Shown piece by piece: positions 24,275 through 33,412 of a DNA stretch of 64,000 bases (its first letter is position 1; each line of letters starts with the position of its first letter). Position numbers and translations under genes: made by a program. Below the pieces are notes generated by a model. It saw only the letters and a program-made list of their open reading frames with translations. It was not told the origin of the DNA and did not search any database. The DNA lies in contig JASSUI010000001.1 of the NCBI GenBank assembly GCA_031963415.1, positions 1,364,001 to 1,428,000 of the forward strand, read 5' to 3'. Origin of the DNA: JASSUD01 sp031963415 (GTDB taxonomy: Bacteria; Pseudomonadota; Gammaproteobacteria; Burkholderiales; Burkholderiaceae).

Positions 24275-27088
24275 ATGATTTTCACACTTCTCAAAAAGAT
24301 TTTTGGCAGCCGCAATCAGCGGTTGGTTAAACATTATCAAAAGATCGTCACGACGATTAACGCGCTTGAGCCGCAGCTTGAAAAACTGGCAGATGAGCAG
24401 CTGCGCGCAAAGACCGATGAGTTTCGCACCCGTCTAGCGCAAGGTGAAACGTTAGACGCTTTGCTGCCCGAAGCTTTCGCGGTGTGTCGTGAGGCCAGCC
24501 GGCGTGTGCTGAAAATGCGCCACTTCGATACGCAGCTTATTGGTGGTATCGCGTTACACGAAGGGAAAATTGCTGAGATGCGCACTGGCGAAGGTAAGAC
24601 GCTGGTGGCAACGCTCGCGGCTTATTTGAATGCTTTAGCTGGACAAGGCGTACATGTAGTCACGGTCAATGACTATTTGGCGCAGCGTGATGCTGAGTGG
24701 ATGGGGCGTTTGTATCGCTTCCTCGGTTTATCCGTTGGCGTTAATTTGTCGCAGATGGAGCATGCGCATAAGCAAGAAGCTTACGCGGCAGATATTACCT
24801 ACGGCACAAACAACGAATTCGGTTTTGATTATCTGCGCGACAACATGGTATATGAAGTTGGCGCAAGGGTGCAGCGTAAGCTTAATTTTGCAATCGTCGA
24901 TGAAGTTGATTCGATCTTGATCGATGAAGCGCGCACGCCACTGATCATTTCTGGTCAGGCAGAAGATCATACCGAATGGTATACGCGAATGAACGCGATA
25001 CCTGCTCATCTAAAACAGCAAATTGGCGAAGAAAAAGCCGACGGCACTGGCGTAGAAGTACCGGGCGATTACGTATTAGATGAAAAATCACGCCAGGTCT
25101 TTTTAACTGAGCAAGGTCACGAAAAGGCAGAGCAGTTGCTTGCTCAGTGGGGCGTGCTTGGAGAAGGCCAAAGCTTATACGCACCGCAAAACATTACGCT
25201 GATGCACCATGTGTATGCGGCTTTGCGTGCGCATACATTATTTCATCGCGATCAGCATTATGTGGTGCAGCAAGGACAAGTAATCATTGTCGACGAATTC
25301 ACGGGCCGATTGATGGAAGGCCGCCGCTGGTCAGATGGTTTGCATCAAGCTGTCGAAGCGAAAGAAGGAGTAACGATTCAACATGAGAATCAAACGCTCG
25401 CTTCAATTACATTCCAAAACTATTTCCGTATGTATGACAAGCTCTCCGGCATGACGGGGACGGCTGATACGGAAGCCTACGAATTCCAAACGATTTACGG
25501 CCTAGAGACCGTAGTTATTCCCACTAATCGCCCAAGCCAACGGGCCGACCGTCAAGATCAAATCTACAAAACGGCGCGTGAACGTTATGAAGCCGTGCTT
25601 AATGATATTCGCGCTTGCTATGAACGTGGACAACCCGTGTTGGTGGGAACCACATCCATTGAAAATTCTGAACTCCTATCGAATTTATTAAATCAAGCTG
25701 AGTTGCCGCATCAGGTGCTGAATGCGAAACAGCATGCGCGCGAAGCAGAAATTATTGCGCAGGCTGGCCGCCCGAAGATGATTACGATTGCCACGAATAT
25801 GGCAGGCCGCGGCACAGATATTGTGCTGGGGGGGAATGTTGAAAAGCAGGCGAGCTTTATCGAAGCTGACCAAACATTGTCGACTGATGAAAAAGCGCAG
25901 CGCATCAAACAATTGCATGATGAATGGCAAAGCCTGCATGACCAAGTGAAAGCGGCAGGTGGCTTACATATTATCGGTACTGAGCGGCATGAATCCCGGC
26001 GCATTGATAACCAGTTACGTGGCCGTGCTGGTCGGCAGGGAGATCCAGGTTCATCGCGTTTTTATTTGGCATTGGATGATGCATTGCTGCGTATTTTTGC
26101 CGGTGAGCGTGTGCGCGCGATTATGGAACGCTTAAAAATGCCAGATGGTGAAGCGATTGAAGCAGGCATTGTGACGCGTTCAATTGAATCGGCCCAACGT
26201 AAGGTTGAAGCGCGTAACTTTGATATTCGTAAGCAACTGCTTGAATATGACGATGTGTCAAATGATCAACGTCATGTTATCTATCAACAGCGTAATGAAT
26301 TGCTTGAAGCAACTGAGATTACAGACACGATTGCTGCGATGCGCGAGAGTGTGTTTACTGATTTAGTGCGCTCCTTTGCACCGCCAGGCAGCATTGAAGA
26401 GCAGTGGGATCTAGTGAACCTTGAACAAGTGCTACGTAGTGAATGGCAACTTGATTTAGCTTTGGTCAAGCTTGTGCAAGAGGCTGATTCGATTGATGAC
26501 GCAGATGTGTTGGAACATGTACTGAAAGCCGCGCAGCAAGCGTATGACGCTAAAGTTAAAGTGCTCGGGCGTGAAACGTTTAGCGCATTTGAACGCTCAA
26601 TCATGTTACAAACGCTCGATATGCGTTGGCGTGAACATCTAGCTGCGCTTGATCACCTGCGCCAAGGTATCCATTTGCGTGGCTATGCGCAGAAAAACCC
26701 GAAACAGGAATATAAACGGGAAGCATTCGAGCTCTTTGCGCAATTACTCGCTTCAATTAAGCTAGAAGTAACGCGCTTAGTGATGAACGTGCAAATTCAG
26801 CCGATGCCTGAAGATCAAGCGAATGCACAGTGGTTAGCGCAAGAGAGCCCCGTAGAACATCTTCAGTTCCAGCATGCCGCTTTTCCTGAAGGAGCGTTAA
26901 TCGGTGCCGGCGACGTTGTTAAGGCCCCGGTGTCAATTTTTGAAGCGATGGAAGAAGGGGAAAGTACTGCTCAGCAAAGCCCGCTAATCGCACAAATGCA
27001 ACAAGAAGTCCCTAAAGTTGGTCGCAACGAACCATGCCCTTGCGGTAGCGGCAAAAAATATAAGCAGTGCCATGGCAAGTTGAATTAA
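24275..27088 (+). CDS. secA: Preprotein translocase ATPase SecA
   Basis: Motor ATPase that drives proteins through SecYEG. The 937 residues contain the N-terminal KIFGSRNQRLVK, Walker A MRTGEGKT near residue 105, DEVDSILIDEARTPLIISG (DEAD-like), and the cross-linking domain with TGTADTEAYEF. Motif V-VI blocks NMAGRGTDIVLGGN and RIDNQLRGRAGRQGDPG follow, and the C-terminal zinc finger CPCGSGKKYKQCH binds SecB. Length and order are normal. It is separated from lpxC by the cassette island rather than by the one or two small genes usual in relatives. Confidence 0.98.
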   Translation: MIFTLLKKIFGSRNQRLVKHYQKIVTTINALEPQLEKLADEQLRAKTDEFRTRLAQGETLDALLPEAFAVCREASRRVLKMRHFDTQLIGGIALHEGKIAEMRTGEGKTLVATLAAYLNALAGQGVHVVTVNDYLAQRDAEWMGRLYRFLGLSVGVNLSQMEHAHKQEAYAADITYGTNNEFGFDYLRDNMVYEVGARVQRKLNFAIVDEVDSILIDEARTPLIISGQAEDHTEWYTRMNAIPAHLKQQIGEEKADGTGVEVPGDYVLDEKSRQVFLTEQGHEKAEQLLAQWGVLGEGQSLYAPQNITLMHHVYAALRAHTLFHRDQHYVVQQGQVIIVDEFTGRLMEGRRWSDGLHQAVEAKEGVTIQHENQTLASITFQNYFRMYDKLSGMTGTADTEAYEFQTIYGLETVVIPTNRPSQRADRQDQIYKTARERYEAVLNDIRACYERGQPVLVGTTSIENSELLSNLLNQAELPHQVLNAKQHAREAEIIAQAGRPKMITIATNMAGRGTDIVLGGNVEKQASFIEADQTLSTDEKAQRIKQLHDEWQSLHDQVKAAGGLHIIGTERHESRRIDNQLRGRAGRQGDPGSSRFYLALDDALLRIFAGERVRAIMERLKMPDGEAIEAGIVTRSIESAQRKVEARNFDIRKQLLEYDDVSNDQRHVIYQQRNELLEATEITDTIAAMRESVFTDLVRSFAPPGSIEEQWDLVNLEQVLRSEWQLDLALVKLVQEADSIDDADVLEHVLKAAQQAYDAKVKVLGRETFSAFERSIMLQTLDMRWREHLAALDHLRQGIHLRGYAQKNPKQEYKREAFELFAQLLASIKLEVTRLVMNVQIQPMPEDQANAQWLAQESPVEHLQFQHAAFPEGALIGAGDVVKAPVSIFEAMEEGESTAQQSPLIAQMQQEVPKVGRNEPCPCGSGKKYKQCHGKLN

Positions 27089-27238
27089 GAAGGTCCTAAA
27101 TAAAATAAGTGCGACAGGATAACCAACTATAGGTGACGCAAGTATTAGCTGTGCTGGTGCCAAAGGCCCAACTTGTTAGAAAAACCTAAACGGTTTTAAA
27201 ACCTGTTTAAAGTCATAGAGAGCAGAGGTATTAGAGGT

Positions 27239-27340
27239 GATCGGTGTGCATGTTGGGGGGGTGCCTCGTCTCTACCAGCGATTTTGAATAGATCCTCGTA
27301 GGTCGGGGTGATGGAGGAACTTCTAACATGCACACCGATC
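27239..27340. repeat. Long inverted repeat, family 4
   Basis: Perfect 16-bp ends GATCGGTGTGCATGTT (27239-27254) and AACATGCACACCGATC (27325-27340) flank about 70 bp. The interior (TGTTGGGG..., CTCGTAGGT) resembles the inverse of the block at 51990-52076 and, more weakly, the hairpin at 32114. Confidence 0.75.
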
Positions 27341-27458
27341 ATTTTTAATCCAATCTTTTTGCAGATTTTGAGCGGGCTCTTAATAATGTTTTGGTAAAAA
27401 ACATTTGATCAGTCGTTAAACTGTATTGCTTATTTAAAAAAAAAAGAGGTGAATTGTT

Positions 27459-27692
27459 ATGTTGAGTATTGCTAAGGATGTTAATGCTTTTATGAAATTT
27501 GTCGGAACAAATGTTTTCTACCCGACGGCGACTGAATTCGGCGCGCGTATCTCTACTTATCAAGAAAATCCACCAGAACAATCACCCACTGCTTTGCCTG
27601 AGAGTGTAAGTGATCAGGCAAAAAGCGACCTTGTCATTAACGACGCGGATAGCCGACGAGAAAAAGCGTCAAGTTTTGCTCTCACCGCTTAA
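27459..27692 (+). CDS. Small hypothetical protein (77 aa)
   Basis: Starts at ATG behind a good ribosome-binding site (AAGAGGTG, nine bases upstream). The product begins MLSIAKDVNAFMKFVGTNVF and then becomes polar, with no membrane helix or known motif. It lies alone between two inverted repeats. There is no hrpII box upstream. I do not recognise it; it could be a remnant of a longer gene cut by the repeat at 27720. Confidence 0.4.
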   Translation: MLSIAKDVNAFMKFVGTNVFYPTATEFGARISTYQENPPEQSPTALPESVSDQAKSDLVINDADSRREKASSFALTA

Positions 27693-27719
27693 GCAAGCGC
27701 TGAAAGATTATTTCCAATA

Positions 27720-27869
27720 TCTAGAACTCATTCCATCAATGCCTAAAAGGCCGTGATCGGGGGTCGGGCGGTGCTCGGAATCCTCATGTACGTCCAGTAC
27801 ACTCCGGTTCCTCCGCTCCGGCCTCCCCCCGCTGACGACCTTTTAGACATTGATGAAACGAGTTCTAGA
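27720..27869. repeat. Palindromic repeat, family 2, full copy
   Basis: Perfect ends TCTAGAACTC (27720-27729) and GAGTTCTAGA (27860-27869), inner pairs CATCAATGCCTAAAAGG and CCTTTTAGACATTGATG, and core CATGTACGTCCAGTACACTC. About 150 bp, nearly identical to the copy at 35905. Confidence 0.9.
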
Positions 27870-27999
27870 AGAAACCCAATGCCAATCGCTTTTTTGAGAA
27901 ATTGGGTGAAGGCAAAAATTATTATGATTGAGAGACGCGCACAGCTTTTGTACTTCTTCCTTCTCAAGTCCCCTTATTAAGCTCTGTTGATACTGTTCT

Positions 28000-29235
28000 A
28001 TGGCTGTTAATTTCCCCCCAATGGGTCAGTTATATCCAGTGACTGGAATAACGCTTGGCTGCGCGAAAGCGCATATTCGTTACGCTGATCGTTTGGATTT
28101 ATTAGTGATTGCGTTGGATGAGGGCGCTACTGTCGCTGGTGTATTCACTACGAATCAGTTTTGCGCGGCACCGGTGACGATAAGTCGAACGCATCTGGCG
28201 CAAGCGCAAGCAGGGGGAGCTGGTATTCGTGCATTGCTAATTAATGCAGGCAATGCAAATGCCGGTATGGGGCAATTAGGGCTTGTACATGCGCAGGAGA
28301 CGTGTGCGGCGCTTGCGCAGTTAGCGAATTTGACGCCGGCTCAAGTGCTCCCATTCTCTACGGGCGTGATTTTAGAAGCCTTACCGGTTGAGCGTATTAA
28401 GGCCGCGTTGCCCACAGCCTGGGCTAACCGCGCAGCCACGAATTGGCAAGCTGCGGCCCATGCGATTATGACAACTGATACCCAGGCTAAAGCGGCATCT
28501 CAGCAAATCACTATCGGTGGACATACGATTACGCTCACCGGCATTAGTAAAGGCTCGGGGATGATTCATCCGAATATGGCGACGATGCTGGGTTTTATTG
28601 CAACGGATGCTGCTATTACTCAGCCAGTGCTCGATACGTTGATCAAATATGTCGCTGACCGTTCTTTTAACTGCATTAGTGTGGATGGCGATACGTCGAC
28701 CAATGACTCATTCATGTTGATTGCTTCAGGTAAAGCGTCACACCCGCCTATTACTTCAACCGAGGAACCTGCTTATTTTGCTTTGCGCGATGCTTTAACA
28801 GTGCTCGCCCAATCACTCGCACAATCGATCGTGCGCGATGGAGAAGGGGCGACTAAATTTATTACTTTGCAAATAGAAGAAGGCGCAAGCGTTGAGGAAT
28901 GCCGCAAAGTGGCTTATGCAATTGGTGGTTCGCAACTAGTCAAAACAGCTTTCTTTGCCTCTGACCCGAACCTCGGACGTATTTTGTGTGCGCTTGGCTA
29001 CGCTGACATAGACGCGTGTGAGACAGACAAAATCGATGTTTACCTGAACGATATATTAGTAGTTAAGCAAGGCGGCCGTTATGCTGACTACCGGGAAGAA
29101 GACGGGCAGCGCATCATGCAGCAAAGCGAAATAACCATTCGCGTGGTGCTTGGCCGTGGTAAAGCGCAGGCGACTTTGTGGACATGTGATTTATCGCATG
29201 GGTACATAACAATCAACGCTGATTACCGTTCTTAG
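28000..29235 (+). CDS. argJ: Bifunctional ornithine acetyltransferase / N-acetylglutamate synthase ArgJ
   Basis: Recycles the acetyl group in arginine synthesis, moving it from N-acetylornithine to glutamate. The 411 residues contain the autoproteolysis site in HPNMATML (cut between Ala and Thr to form the two chains), SVDGDTSTNDS, and ASDPNLGRILCALGYADID. The secA-argJ order is as in Burkholderia. The gene being intact suggests the arginine pathway is at least partly kept despite genome reduction. Confidence 0.96.
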   Translation: MAVNFPPMGQLYPVTGITLGCAKAHIRYADRLDLLVIALDEGATVAGVFTTNQFCAAPVTISRTHLAQAQAGGAGIRALLINAGNANAGMGQLGLVHAQETCAALAQLANLTPAQVLPFSTGVILEALPVERIKAALPTAWANRAATNWQAAAHAIMTTDTQAKAASQQITIGGHTITLTGISKGSGMIHPNMATMLGFIATDAAITQPVLDTLIKYVADRSFNCISVDGDTSTNDSFMLIASGKASHPPITSTEEPAYFALRDALTVLAQSLAQSIVRDGEGATKFITLQIEEGASVEECRKVAYAIGGSQLVKTAFFASDPNLGRILCALGYADIDACETDKIDVYLNDILVVKQGGRYADYREEDGQRIMQQSEITIRVVLGRGKAQATLWTCDLSHGYITINADYRS

Positions 29236-29497
29236 AACCTGTTCATCATCTCTCTAAAACGCCGTAATTTAAACTTGTGTCAAACCGCTAACAACTATTT
29301 CCAGTCTGGCCGTAGGCATAAAAACCTCAACATTGTATTGATTGTCTGTGACACTGCGAGACAAGGTCGCTGTCATCTATTTTGAGCATGGCACGATATA
29401 GAATGTGCGGTTTACATGGGGGAATCATGAATAAGTCCTACGCCAGGATCTAACAACATTCACCAGATGACTTTACTTTTCTAATTGAACAGGATTT
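29236..29497. other. Spacer between argJ and the WD40 gene
   Basis: About 260 bases without a gene. It begins AGAACCTGTTC and ends GAACAGGATTT, a pair of family-1-like arms around unrelated sequence. No hrpII box is visible. Confidence 0.4.
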
Positions 29498-32113
29498 ATG
29501 CTGAATTCTATTTCGAACCCTATCCACCTGCGTTATCCGACAGCACAAAAATCCACAGCGTCCAGCTTTCTGTCGCTTCCGCTGGAAGTTCGCGAGGGAA
29601 TAGAAAACCAGCTTGATCTTTCGAGTCGGCTGACTTTGTTTGAAGCACTCACGATAGCGACTCGTCATGGTGAACCGATAGATTCCCCCGCGCTGAAATT
29701 ACACTTAATCAAAGATAGGATTCAAGTTCGACATCAGGCGGCTTTAATTCGTTCAGACAAAGGGTTACGGAATTTTGTATTGAACCAATTGCAAAGGCTA
29801 TCAGACTCAGCGCAATTCGATCAGGTTGTAGAGAAATCTGGACTTTTCGAGCTGATATGCGTGGTTAACTCCCCTGAAATAGTTAGGCTTTTACAAGAAA
29901 AAGTACAACAAGACGCTCAGCTAAAAGAGAAATTATTGAACTGGGTAGAACGCTCCAAAACAGAAGAGGTACAGGCTATCGCGGCTAACGCGCTGACGCT
30001 GTTGGTTAAAGCAGGCGTGCAATTCAATAATAAAAACCTCAAAGGAATCCGCGTGCCTGGCGCGGATTTAAGTTATGGTGTATTCGATTCAGCTCAATTA
30101 CAGGGCTCGGATTTGAGCGGAGTCAATTTCAGCAGGAGCTGGCTGCGTCAGGCGAATTTAAGCTCAGCGCAGATGGCTGGGGTGAGGTTTGGCGAATGGC
30201 CTTATCTCCAGGAAGAGAGGGAGATAAGATCGTGCGCGTATTCCCCGGATGGGAAAGCGTGTGCGGTAGGTCTCGAAAACGGTACGATCAGTGTCTATGA
30301 AACCTCGAGCTGGGAGAAAATCTGCACCTTACAAGGGCATACCTCCACTGTGATGAGCGTGGTGTATTCGCCCAGCGGTGATCAGATCGCCTCGGGCAGT
30401 AGGGACAATACGGTGCGTCTGTGGGACGCGCACAGTGGAGAGGCAGTCCACACCTTACAAGGGCATACCCGCTGGGTTATGAGCGTGGTGTATTCACCTA
30501 GCGGTCAGCAGATCGCCTCGGGCAGTAGGGACAATACGGTGCGTCTGTGGGACGCGCATAGCGGGGAGGCTGGTCCCATCTTACAAGGGCATACCGCCTA
30601 TGTTAATAGCGTCGTGTATTCGCCCAGCGGTCAGCAGATTGCCTCGGGCGGTAATGACAAGACGGTTCGCCTGTGGGATGTGCACAGCGGGAAGGCCGTC
30701 CGCACCTTACAAGGGCATACCGACGCTGTTTTGAGCGTGGTGTATTCGCCCAGCGGTGATCAGATCGCCTCGGGCAGTGAGGACAAGATGGTTCGTCTGT
30801 GGGACGCGCACAGCGGGGAGGCCGGCCACATCTTACAAAGGCATACCGACAGGGTTATGAGCGTGGTGTATTCGCCCAGCGGTCAGCAGATCGCCTCGGG
30901 TGGTTGGGACAATACGGTGCGGCTGTGGGATGTGCACAGCGGGGAGGCCGACCACACCTTACAAGGGCATACCGACCTTGTTTGGAGCGTAGTGTATTCG
31001 CCCAGTGGTCAGCAAATCGCCTCGGGCAGTTTTGACCATACGGTGCGGCTGTGGGACGTGCACAGCGGGGAGGCCGTCGACGCCTTACAAGGGCATACCG
31101 ACTCTGTTTGGAGCGTGGCGTATTCGCCCAGCGGTCAGCAGATTGCCTCGGGCAGTGGTGACCATACGGTGCGGCTGTGGGACGCGCGCAGCGGGGAGGC
31201 TGGCCGCACCTTACAAGGGCATACCAAAATTGTTTTGAGCGTGGTGTATTCGCCCAGCGGTCATCAGATCGCCTCGGGCAGTGGTGACCATACGGTGCGG
31301 TTGTGGGACGCGCACAGCGGGGAGGCCAGCCACACCTTACAAGGGCATATCGACATTGTTTGGAGCGTGGCGTATTCGCCCAGTGGTCAGCAGATCGCCT
31401 CGGGTAGTTTTGATCATACGGTGCGGCTGTGGGATGCGCACAGCGGGGAGGCCGGCCACACCTTACAAGGGCATACCGACTCTGTTTATAGCGTGGCGTA
31501 TTCGCCGAGCGGTCATCAGATCGCATCGGGCGGTGCAGACAATACGGTTCGGCTGTGGGATGTGCGCAGCGGGGAGACCAGCCACACCTTACAAGGGCAT
31601 ACCTCCTATGTTTTGAGCGTAGTGTATTCGCCCAGCGGTCAGCAGATTGCCTCGGGCAGTGCAGACAATACGGTTCGTCTGTGGGACGCACACAGCGGGG
31701 AGGCCGGCCACACCTTACAAGGGCATACCGACTCTGTTGGTAGCGTGGTGTATTCGCCCAGCGGTCAGCAGATCGCCTCGAGCAGTGCTGACCATACGGT
31801 GCGGCTGTGGGAGGTGACCTCGGGTCAGTGTTTAGCGGTAGTGAGAGATTTTCAGAGGGGAATTAATAGCCTTGCCTGGGAAGAGATATCGAATGGTGTC
31901 TATTTGATTGCAGGCTATCAAGATAGATCGGTTCGCGCATGGCAGGTCATCGAAGAGGAGGGGCGTTATCAAGTACGGCTAGCTTGGAGTACCACACAGG
32001 ACAGACTGATTTTGACAGACACCGCCATTCAAGGCATACAAGGCTTAAGCCAGATGAATAAGAAGCTCTTAAAGCAGGGCGGAGCCGTGGGTGAACCATG
32101 GCCCCTTGCTTAG
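29498..32113 (+). CDS. F-box-like / pentapeptide / WD40-repeat protein
   Basis: An 871-residue protein of eukaryotic-like build. Residues of about 22-50 (FLSLPLEVREGIENQLDLSSR) resemble an F-box. A helical region follows to about 180. Residues 185-240 hold pentapeptide-like repeats (LKGIRVPGADLSYG, ANLSSAQMAGVRF). From about 245 come fourteen WD40 units: one divergent, twelve nearly identical 42-residue units (LQGHT...SVVYSPSG...ASGS.DNTVRLWD) from residue 278, and one divergent. Fourteen units fit two seven-bladed propellers. Bacterial WD40 proteins are usually scaffolds; with an F-box this would recall a eukaryotic ubiquitin-ligase adaptor. No signal peptide and no hrpII box. The F-box call is tentative and the WD40 call firm. 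Confidence 0.9.
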   Translation: MLNSISNPIHLRYPTAQKSTASSFLSLPLEVREGIENQLDLSSRLTLFEALTIATRHGEPIDSPALKLHLIKDRIQVRHQAALIRSDKGLRNFVLNQLQRLSDSAQFDQVVEKSGLFELICVVNSPEIVRLLQEKVQQDAQLKEKLLNWVERSKTEEVQAIAANALTLLVKAGVQFNNKNLKGIRVPGADLSYGVFDSAQLQGSDLSGVNFSRSWLRQANLSSAQMAGVRFGEWPYLQEEREIRSCAYSPDGKACAVGLENGTISVYETSSWEKICTLQGHTSTVMSVVYSPSGDQIASGSRDNTVRLWDAHSGEAVHTLQGHTRWVMSVVYSPSGQQIASGSRDNTVRLWDAHSGEAGPILQGHTAYVNSVVYSPSGQQIASGGNDKTVRLWDVHSGKAVRTLQGHTDAVLSVVYSPSGDQIASGSEDKMVRLWDAHSGEAGHILQRHTDRVMSVVYSPSGQQIASGGWDNTVRLWDVHSGEADHTLQGHTDLVWSVVYSPSGQQIASGSFDHTVRLWDVHSGEAVDALQGHTDSVWSVAYSPSGQQIASGSGDHTVRLWDARSGEAGRTLQGHTKIVLSVVYSPSGHQIASGSGDHTVRLWDAHSGEASHTLQGHIDIVWSVAYSPSGQQIASGSFDHTVRLWDAHSGEAGHTLQGHTDSVYSVAYSPSGHQIASGGADNTVRLWDVRSGETSHTLQGHTSYVLSVVYSPSGQQIASGSADNTVRLWDAHSGEAGHTLQGHTDSVGSVVYSPSGQQIASSSADHTVRLWEVTSGQCLAVVRDFQRGINSLAWEEISNGVYLIAGYQDRSVRAWQVIEEEGRYQVRLAWSTTQDRLILTDTAIQGIQGLSQMNKKLLKQGGAVGEPWPLA
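30329..31840 (+). repeat. Twelve tandem 126-bp WD40-coding repeats
   Basis: Units start at TTACAAGGGCAT and recur every 126 bases exactly (30329, 30455 ... 31715). Differences are concentrated in the few codons after CATACC, the variable loop. The high DNA identity, not only protein identity, points to recent amplification or gene conversion. Confidence 0.95.
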
Positions 32114-32175
32114 GTGAGATCAGCCTACATGTTGGGGTTTCTTCGTCACCCCAACATGTAGGCTAATAACCTCAC
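32114..32175. repeat. Hairpin after the WD40 gene
   Basis: AGCCTACATGTTGGGGT pairs with ACCCCAACATGTAGGCT, with further pairing of GTGAG and CTCAC outside. It starts immediately after the stop codon and could end transcription, although no T run follows. The sequence resembles the family-4 element at 27239. Confidence 0.65.
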
Positions 32176-32221
32176 AAAACACTTTTCTTTGAGATTCTGA
32201 ACAGGTTCTTAAAACCTGTTT

Positions 32222-32318
32222 ACAAATTGTTTAGGATTTCCCTACCCCTAGCATTACTTTGGCAAGTTTTACTGCACGCGTCTGCACGAAACTATTAGGA
32301 AAATCCTAAACAAATTCT
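32222..32318. repeat. Palindromic repeat, family 1 variant
   Basis: AAATTGTTTAGGATTTCC pairs with GGAAAATCCTAAACAAATT. The interior has lost the clear GTAC core. It lies in a 430-base spacer (32114-32542) that holds no gene. Confidence 0.7.
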
Positions 32319-32542
32319 AAAATCTTGTCCCCCCTTTCAAAGAGTCGAGGTTTTAGAAAGTTCGTGAAGACGCTCTGGAAATTTATTCAAAGTTTTCCTG
32401 GTGACATTGTGCTTCTTTGCTTTACCTGTGTTATTGACAGCAAAGTCGTAGTGCCTCGAAGGAAGCCCTACACACAAATCCTGGAAATTACCGCTTCCTG
32501 CTCAAAATAGCGACTGCTAAAAAATTCTGAAAAGGTTTTTAG

Positions 32543-33412
32543 ATGGGTATCGACTCCTTTTTAACGCGTGCTGAAAAGCTGCTAGATCGGCTTGAAGCTA
32601 TCTTGCCGCCAATGGTTAGCGAAGTGGATTGGAATGCCGCAGTAGCTTTTCGTTGGCGTAGGCGCCAAGGGCGGGGTTATTTGCAGCCGGTCTCTCATGT
32701 AGCGGCTATTACATTTGCTGATTTACAGCATGTTGAGCGACAGAAGCAATTGATCGAACAAAACACACGGCAATTTGTGGAGGGCCTGCCGGCGAATAAT
32801 GTCTTGCTCACCGGCGCTCGCGGCACAGGTAAATCTTCATTAATTAAAGCGTGCTTGAATCATTTTGCGGCGGAGGGGCTGCGCTTGATTGAAGTCGATA
32901 AAGATGATTTGCACGAGCTCGCTGATATTGTTGATTTAATCGCAGAGCGGCCAGAACGCTTTATTGTGTTTTGTGATGATTTGTCGTTTGAAGAGGGCGA
33001 GTCAGGCTATAAAGCGTTAAAAGTGGTGTTAGATGGCTCAGTTGCAGCGCAAGCAAGCAATGTGCTTATTTATGCAACGTCGAATCGCCGCCATTTAGTG
33101 CCCGAGTATGGGCGCGACAATCAGAGCTATCAGCATGCTGAAGATGGAGAAATTCATCCGGGGGAAGTGGTTGAGGAGAAGATTTCATTATCTGAGCGGT
33201 TTGGTTTGTGGGTAAGTTTTTATCCTTTTAAACAAACCGATTATTTGCAGATTGTTAACTATTGGCTAAAGCAACTCGGTTGTACGGATGCTGATTTAAA
33301 TACTGCACAGCAGCCAGCGTTGGTTTGGGCGCTTGAGCGTGGCTCACGCTCGGGGCGGGTGGCTAAGCAGTTTGCCTGCGATTGGGTCGGGCGTCAAATG
33401 GTGAACGTTTGA
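32543..33412 (+). CDS. DUF815-family AAA ATPase
   Basis: A 289-residue P-loop ATPase. Walker A is GARGTGKSSL near residues 95-104, Walker B-like FIVFCDDLSFEEG near 145-157, and a sensor-1-like region is IYATSNRRHLVPEY. These are the marks of the DUF815 group, whose role is not established. The place after argJ and before the mutT-yacG-zapD block is as in Burkholderia. Its last 50 bases overlap the 3' end of the convergent hipA gene, which suggests hipBA was inserted very close behind it. Confidence 0.88.
   Translation: MGIDSFLTRAEKLLDRLEAILPPMVSEVDWNAAVAFRWRRRQGRGYLQPVSHVAAITFADLQHVERQKQLIEQNTRQFVEGLPANNVLLTGARGTGKSSLIKACLNHFAAEGLRLIEVDKDDLHELADIVDLIAERPERFIVFCDDLSFEEGESGYKALKVVLDGSVAAQASNVLIYATSNRRHLVPEYGRDNQSYQHAEDGEIHPGEVVEEKISLSERFGLWVSFYPFKQTDYLQIVNYWLKQLGCTDADLNTAQQPALVWALERGSRSGRVAKQFACDWVGRQMVNV

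Noticed and set aside
30855..31555. Long reverse-strand frames across the WD40 repeats (for example 30855-31691)
   Set aside because: They are periodic shadows of the 126-bp repeats; the product is a repetitive Arg/Pro/Ala string with no family features, and the + strand WD40 frame is clearly the real one.
30329..31840. Possible CRISPR array
   Set aside because: The repeat period is 126 bases, fully coding and without short spacer structure; it encodes WD40 blades.
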